NCBI RefSeq assembly: GCF_003597395.2
Contig: NC_133777.1
Location: 58,280,996 to 58,344,995, forward strand
Reading direction: 5' to 3'
DNA: 64,000 nucleotides
From: Chelonoidis abingdonii
Lineage: Eukaryota > Chordata > Testudines > Testudinidae
Shown: positions 60,943-64,000 of the stretch, piece by piece
Numbering within the stretch: position 1 is the stretch's first letter
Layout: the number at the start of each line of letters is the position of its first letter
The notes under the pieces: generated by a model
Seen by the model: only the letters and a program-made list of their open reading frames with translations
Databases searched by the model: none
Told to the model about the DNA's origin: nothing
Program-made: the position numbers and the translations under genes

Positions 60943-61410
60943 GGCGTATTAAATGGTCTGTGGCCCACTGACATCAGAGTTGGAGAACCCATCCGTGTAA
61001 ATGACCTTGTTCTTTTCCATAGCTGTGTAAGAAGTAGGAAGCCATTGAAGCCTTTCTTATCCATCCATGCAGCTAAAACTCATCCAGGCACTCATCAGTT
61101 CGCATCTCGAATACTGCAACATCCTTGTCTCTGGTCTTGATGTATGCGATCTGGCCCTACTCATATGCATTCAAAGTGCAGCTGCTGCAAAGATTATTTT
61201 CATAGCCCACCATTCTGACTATGTCACTCCTCTCTTTGAATCCCTTAACTGGCTCTCCCTTCCCTGTTATCTCTTGTCTTATACTTAGAGTGTAAGCTCT
61301 TTGAGGAAGGGACTGGCAATTTGTTCTGTGTTTATACAACATCTATCACAATGGGGCCTGATCCATGAGTGGGGCTCCTAGAAGCTACAATAATACAAAT
61401 AAATAATAAA
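60943..61410 (+). pseudogene. L2-like LINE 3' part, internally deleted
   Basis: The frame at 61067-61288 reads 'LIQALISSHLEYCNILVSGL', then 'CIQSAAAAKIIF', 'HSDYVTPLFESLNWLSLP', the conserved C-terminal block after the RT in L2-like ORF2. It then jumps directly to the L2 3' tail ('agtgtaagctctttgaggaa', 'caatggggcctgatccatga', 'gctacaataatacaaataaa'). The remainder of the ORF is deleted. Confidence 0.82.
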
Positions 61411-61510
61411 TATAACAATAATGATACTCCCAAGGATGTGAGCAAGTACGTCTGTGGGCCACCTGTTGAGAGGCAATGAAATTACATAGACATACCCAAA
61501 GGAAAGGCTG
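61345..61510. repeat. Long direct repeat, left copy
   Basis: Runs from 'atcacaatggggcctgatcc' to 'acatacccaaaggaaaggct' and is repeated at 63189-63359 with about 12% divergence. The first half is L2 tail, the second half is other sequence. The two copies bracket the LINE exactly. Confidence 0.92.
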
Positions 61511-63188
61511 AAATCTTTAAAGACGGTGGACCAGAGATAATTCAGCAGCTTTACCTGCTTATCCTTAAAATGTGAATAAAGAAGGAGATACCTAGTGAAA
61601 TGAGGGCTGCCCTGATTGTCACCATCTTCAAGAAAGGGATAAAACAGATTGTGGAAATTATTGTGGTATCTCCGTCCTAGCCATTGCAGGCAAAGTTCTG
61701 GCGCAGATCCTTGCAACTTGCCTTCTGCCCCGTCAGAAGAAATTTTACCGGCGTCACAGAGTGGTTTCCGACCATGTCATGGAACTGCGGATATGATCTT
61801 CACAGCACAGCAGCTGCAAGAAAAGTGTCAGAAGCAAAACCAACCACTCTACATGTCTTTTATTGATTTAACTAAAGCCTTTGATTCAGTGAATCGCCAT
61901 GTCCTCTGGACTGTACTCTCTGAGATTGGATGTCCTGATAAATACATCAGTGTCCTAAAATTGCTTCATGATAACATGAAAGCGACTGTTCTGAGCAGCA
62001 CTGGCTCCCAGAGCAAACCTTTCAAAAGTACTAACAGGAGTAAACAGGGCTGTATCTTCACTCCAACCATGTTTGCAGTTTTTTTCACAGTCATTCTTTA
62101 CCTAGTTGCTGGGATGTTTACAGCTGGCATTGAAATCATTTACAGAATGGACGGAAAGCTGTTCAGGATTAGCAGGCTGAAAGTCAAGAGTAAGATCTCC
62201 ACATCTATTGTGGAACTTCAGTATGCTGATGACAATGTAATCTTTGCCCACTCTGAGAAAGATCTTCAAACTATCTTGAATGTGTTTGCTGATGCTTACG
62301 CATGTCTTGGTCTCACTCTTAATATCAAGAAGACTAAGGTGTTCTATCAGCCCTCTCCAAATGAGGTATTACATGCCCCATCTATCAAAATCAATGGAGT
62401 GGCACTGGAGAAGGTCGATCATTTCCTCTACCTTGGAAGTCATCTTTCATCCAAGGCAGATATTGATGCAGAAATTCAACATCGCCTGAGCTGTGCCAGC
62501 GTAACTTGTTCTCATTTACGGCACAGGGTTTGTGAAGATCACGACATTCAAACAGACACCAAGTTTCTTGTTTATCTAGCCGTTATTCTCCCAACACTGT
62601 TGTATGAGTCTGAAACTTAGACAACCTATAGACAGTACTTGAAAGTCCTTGAGAGGCACCATTAATGCTGCCTTATAACATTCTGAAGATCAAATGGGAA
62701 GACAGGCGCACCAATATTAGTGTCCTGGAACACGCAAAGACCACCAGTATTGAGGCAATGATCATCCATCAGCAATTCCACTGGACTGGTCACAAAACAG
62801 ATCCTGTTCTCTCAGCTGAAAGAAGGGTACTGTAACATGGGTGGACAACAGAAGCGTTATAAGGACTTACTGAAGGACAACCTAAAAAAGTGTAATATTG
62901 ACATTGACACTTGGGAGACACTTGCCCAGGATCGCTTAAAATGGAGTAAAGTCCCCATGATGGTCCCCTGCATTTTGAACTTGCTTGCTGACAAGCTGAA
63001 GAGGACAAGAGGCGCAGAAGGAAGGAGAGACTGGCTTCCAGTCATGGTCAACAGCCTCCTGCTGAGCCTGAAAACATCTGCCCTCACTGCAATAGAACTT
63101 GTGGTTCAAGGATTGGCCTTGTTACCCACCTGAGGACCCATGATTTCCATGGAAGATGATCATACTCGGTAACGAGTGATCGCCCATC
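61511..63188 (+). pseudogene. 5'-truncated LINE: reverse transcriptase with C-terminal zinc-finger-like motif
   Basis: The frame starts within the RT domain ('EIFKDGGPEIIQQLYLLILK'). The main open stretch (61649-62620) has 'GFRPCHGTADMIFTAQQLQE', motif A 'SFIDLTKAFDSVNRHVLW', 'SKQGCIFTPTMF' (motif B), motif C 'LQYADDNVIFA' with the catalytic Asp pair, then 'LNIKKTKV' and 'VDHFLYLGSHLSS'. It stops at a TAG where a Trp is expected after 'LLYESET'. Downstream are 'GGQQKRYKDLLKDNLKKCNI' and a final 'CPHCNRTC...LVTHLRTH', a C2H2-like finger seen at the end of this LINE group. The endonuclease is missing. Clade not determined. Confidence 0.9.
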
Positions 63189-63359
63189 ATCACAATGGGG
63201 CCTGATCCATGAGTGGGGCTCCTAGAAGCTACAATAATACAATTAAATAAAAAATATAACAGTAACGATAATCTCAACATAAGGGTGTGAGCAAGTACGT
63301 TTATGGGCCACCTGGTAAGGGGCAATGAAATTACATAGGCATACCCAAAGAAAAGGTTG
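63189..63359. repeat. Long direct repeat, right copy
   Basis: Second copy of 61345-61510, beginning 'atcacaatggggcctgatcc' immediately after the LINE 3' end ('ctcggtaacgagtgatcgcc') and ending 'cataggcatacccaaagaaa' agg. Confidence 0.92.
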
Positions 63360-64000
63360 CTCAGCTATACATGGGGCTTTGCTTTTAAAAATGGTGGCTA
63401 CCCTAGCACAAGTGCTCTTGGTTTTTTTAACTCCTACTGAAAGATTTTGTTACTCATGACTGAATCCCATTGCCCTCAAGGAGTGTTTCTTCAAACAGTT
63501 TATTCAAAAAAGCCAAGGTAACTTTGTATAGTTACTATGGACAGATTAATGCGAGAACTTCCCTTTTTCTGTGGGAGACAAGTTAGGTGAAACTGGGAAA
63601 GGAAGGGAGAATTAGGGAAAGAGGCAGGGATCCTGGAGGGCATATTTTTACTCAGTTTTAAATTTAACTCAGTGTAGATTTTCAGGCTTGAAGAGGCTTA
63701 TGGGGTTGTTTATTTTAGAGTTTCTTCTGCAGGAGGAATTTCAGAGCTCTTGCCATTTTAATTACTAGACATGAGATCAAGGGCAGATGATCTGGTTAAA
63801 ATAAAATAGAAACCAATACAAACATTTGCCTCAAACTCAGATCAATGTAACCTGCAACCTTTTGTGAAATTCAGAGATAAGCTTGGTTCACATGGTTTGT
63901 TTGAACTTGTATGTGCTCTGCATATCTTGACAGCAGAGAAACAAGCCAGATTTATCCATTTTGTAATTCAATATTAATAGAGTTTCATTAGAAATATTGA
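63360..64000. other. No gene recognised
   Basis: AT-rich sequence to the window end; no exon or nameable repeat was seen. Confidence 0.5.

Overview
The window is vertebrate nuclear DNA, most probably from a cryptodiran turtle. The evidence is a tRNA-derived SINE of the tortoise pol III type at 35.6 kb, several CR1 LINE copies, L2 and MIR remnants, DIRS tyrosine-recombinase retrotransposons, a Penelope-like fragment, and a dense population of short hAT, Harbinger-like and palindromic MITEs. Species assignment is inference; no bacterial-style gene organisation, operon or CRISPR array is present.

The one gene I can name is CHRNA7 (neuronal nicotinic acetylcholine receptor alpha-7), on the minus strand. 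Exon 1 (signal peptide, start codon at 43671) and exon 2 (41929-42068, 140 nt) are present with correct splice sites and matching phase. I did not find exon 3, so intron 2 probably runs off the left edge, and most of the window left of 41.9 kb would then lie in that intron. A putative promoter (E-box, TATA-like box) lies at 44.0-44.2 kb. Further upstream, at 47.9-48.7 kb, is a CpG island carrying an exact CTCF core motif.

A second, uncertain gene fragment is on the plus strand at 8124-8988: a 35-nt exon and a stop-containing exon that would encode a tail with three evenly spaced YxxL/I motifs. I do not recognise it.

The rest is mobile DNA. 0-9 kb: CR1, MIR, and an L2-like LINE split by a G-rich hAT MITE. 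9.0-15.4 kb: a DIRS element with inverted terminal repeats and an internal complementary region. 15.5-17.7 kb: hAT remnants and a MITE. 19.4-24.2 kb: a second DIRS element, lacking its 5' terminus, next to an unclassified repeat. 27.2-30.8 kb: an AP-endonuclease LINE on the minus strand interrupted by a Penelope-like GIY-YIG fragment and by a solo LTR with a 5-bp target duplication. 31-41 kb: intronic sequence with scattered MITEs, one SINE, L2 and CR1 tails. 51.7-53.6 kb: a CR1 split by a hAT MITE that contains tandem hairpin units. 58.0-60.9 kb: an LTR-like or leader repeat with a minisatellite, split by a Harbinger-like MITE and a hAT MITE. 60.9-63.4 kb: an L2 tail followed by a 5'-truncated LINE flanked by 166-171 bp direct repeats.

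I see no convincing new biological system. The most informative observations are the nested insertions dated by exact target-site duplications, the unusually long duplication around the 61.5-63.2 kb LINE, the hairpin-array hAT MITE, the preserved DIRS architecture, and the unexplained exon pair at 8.1-9.0 kb.
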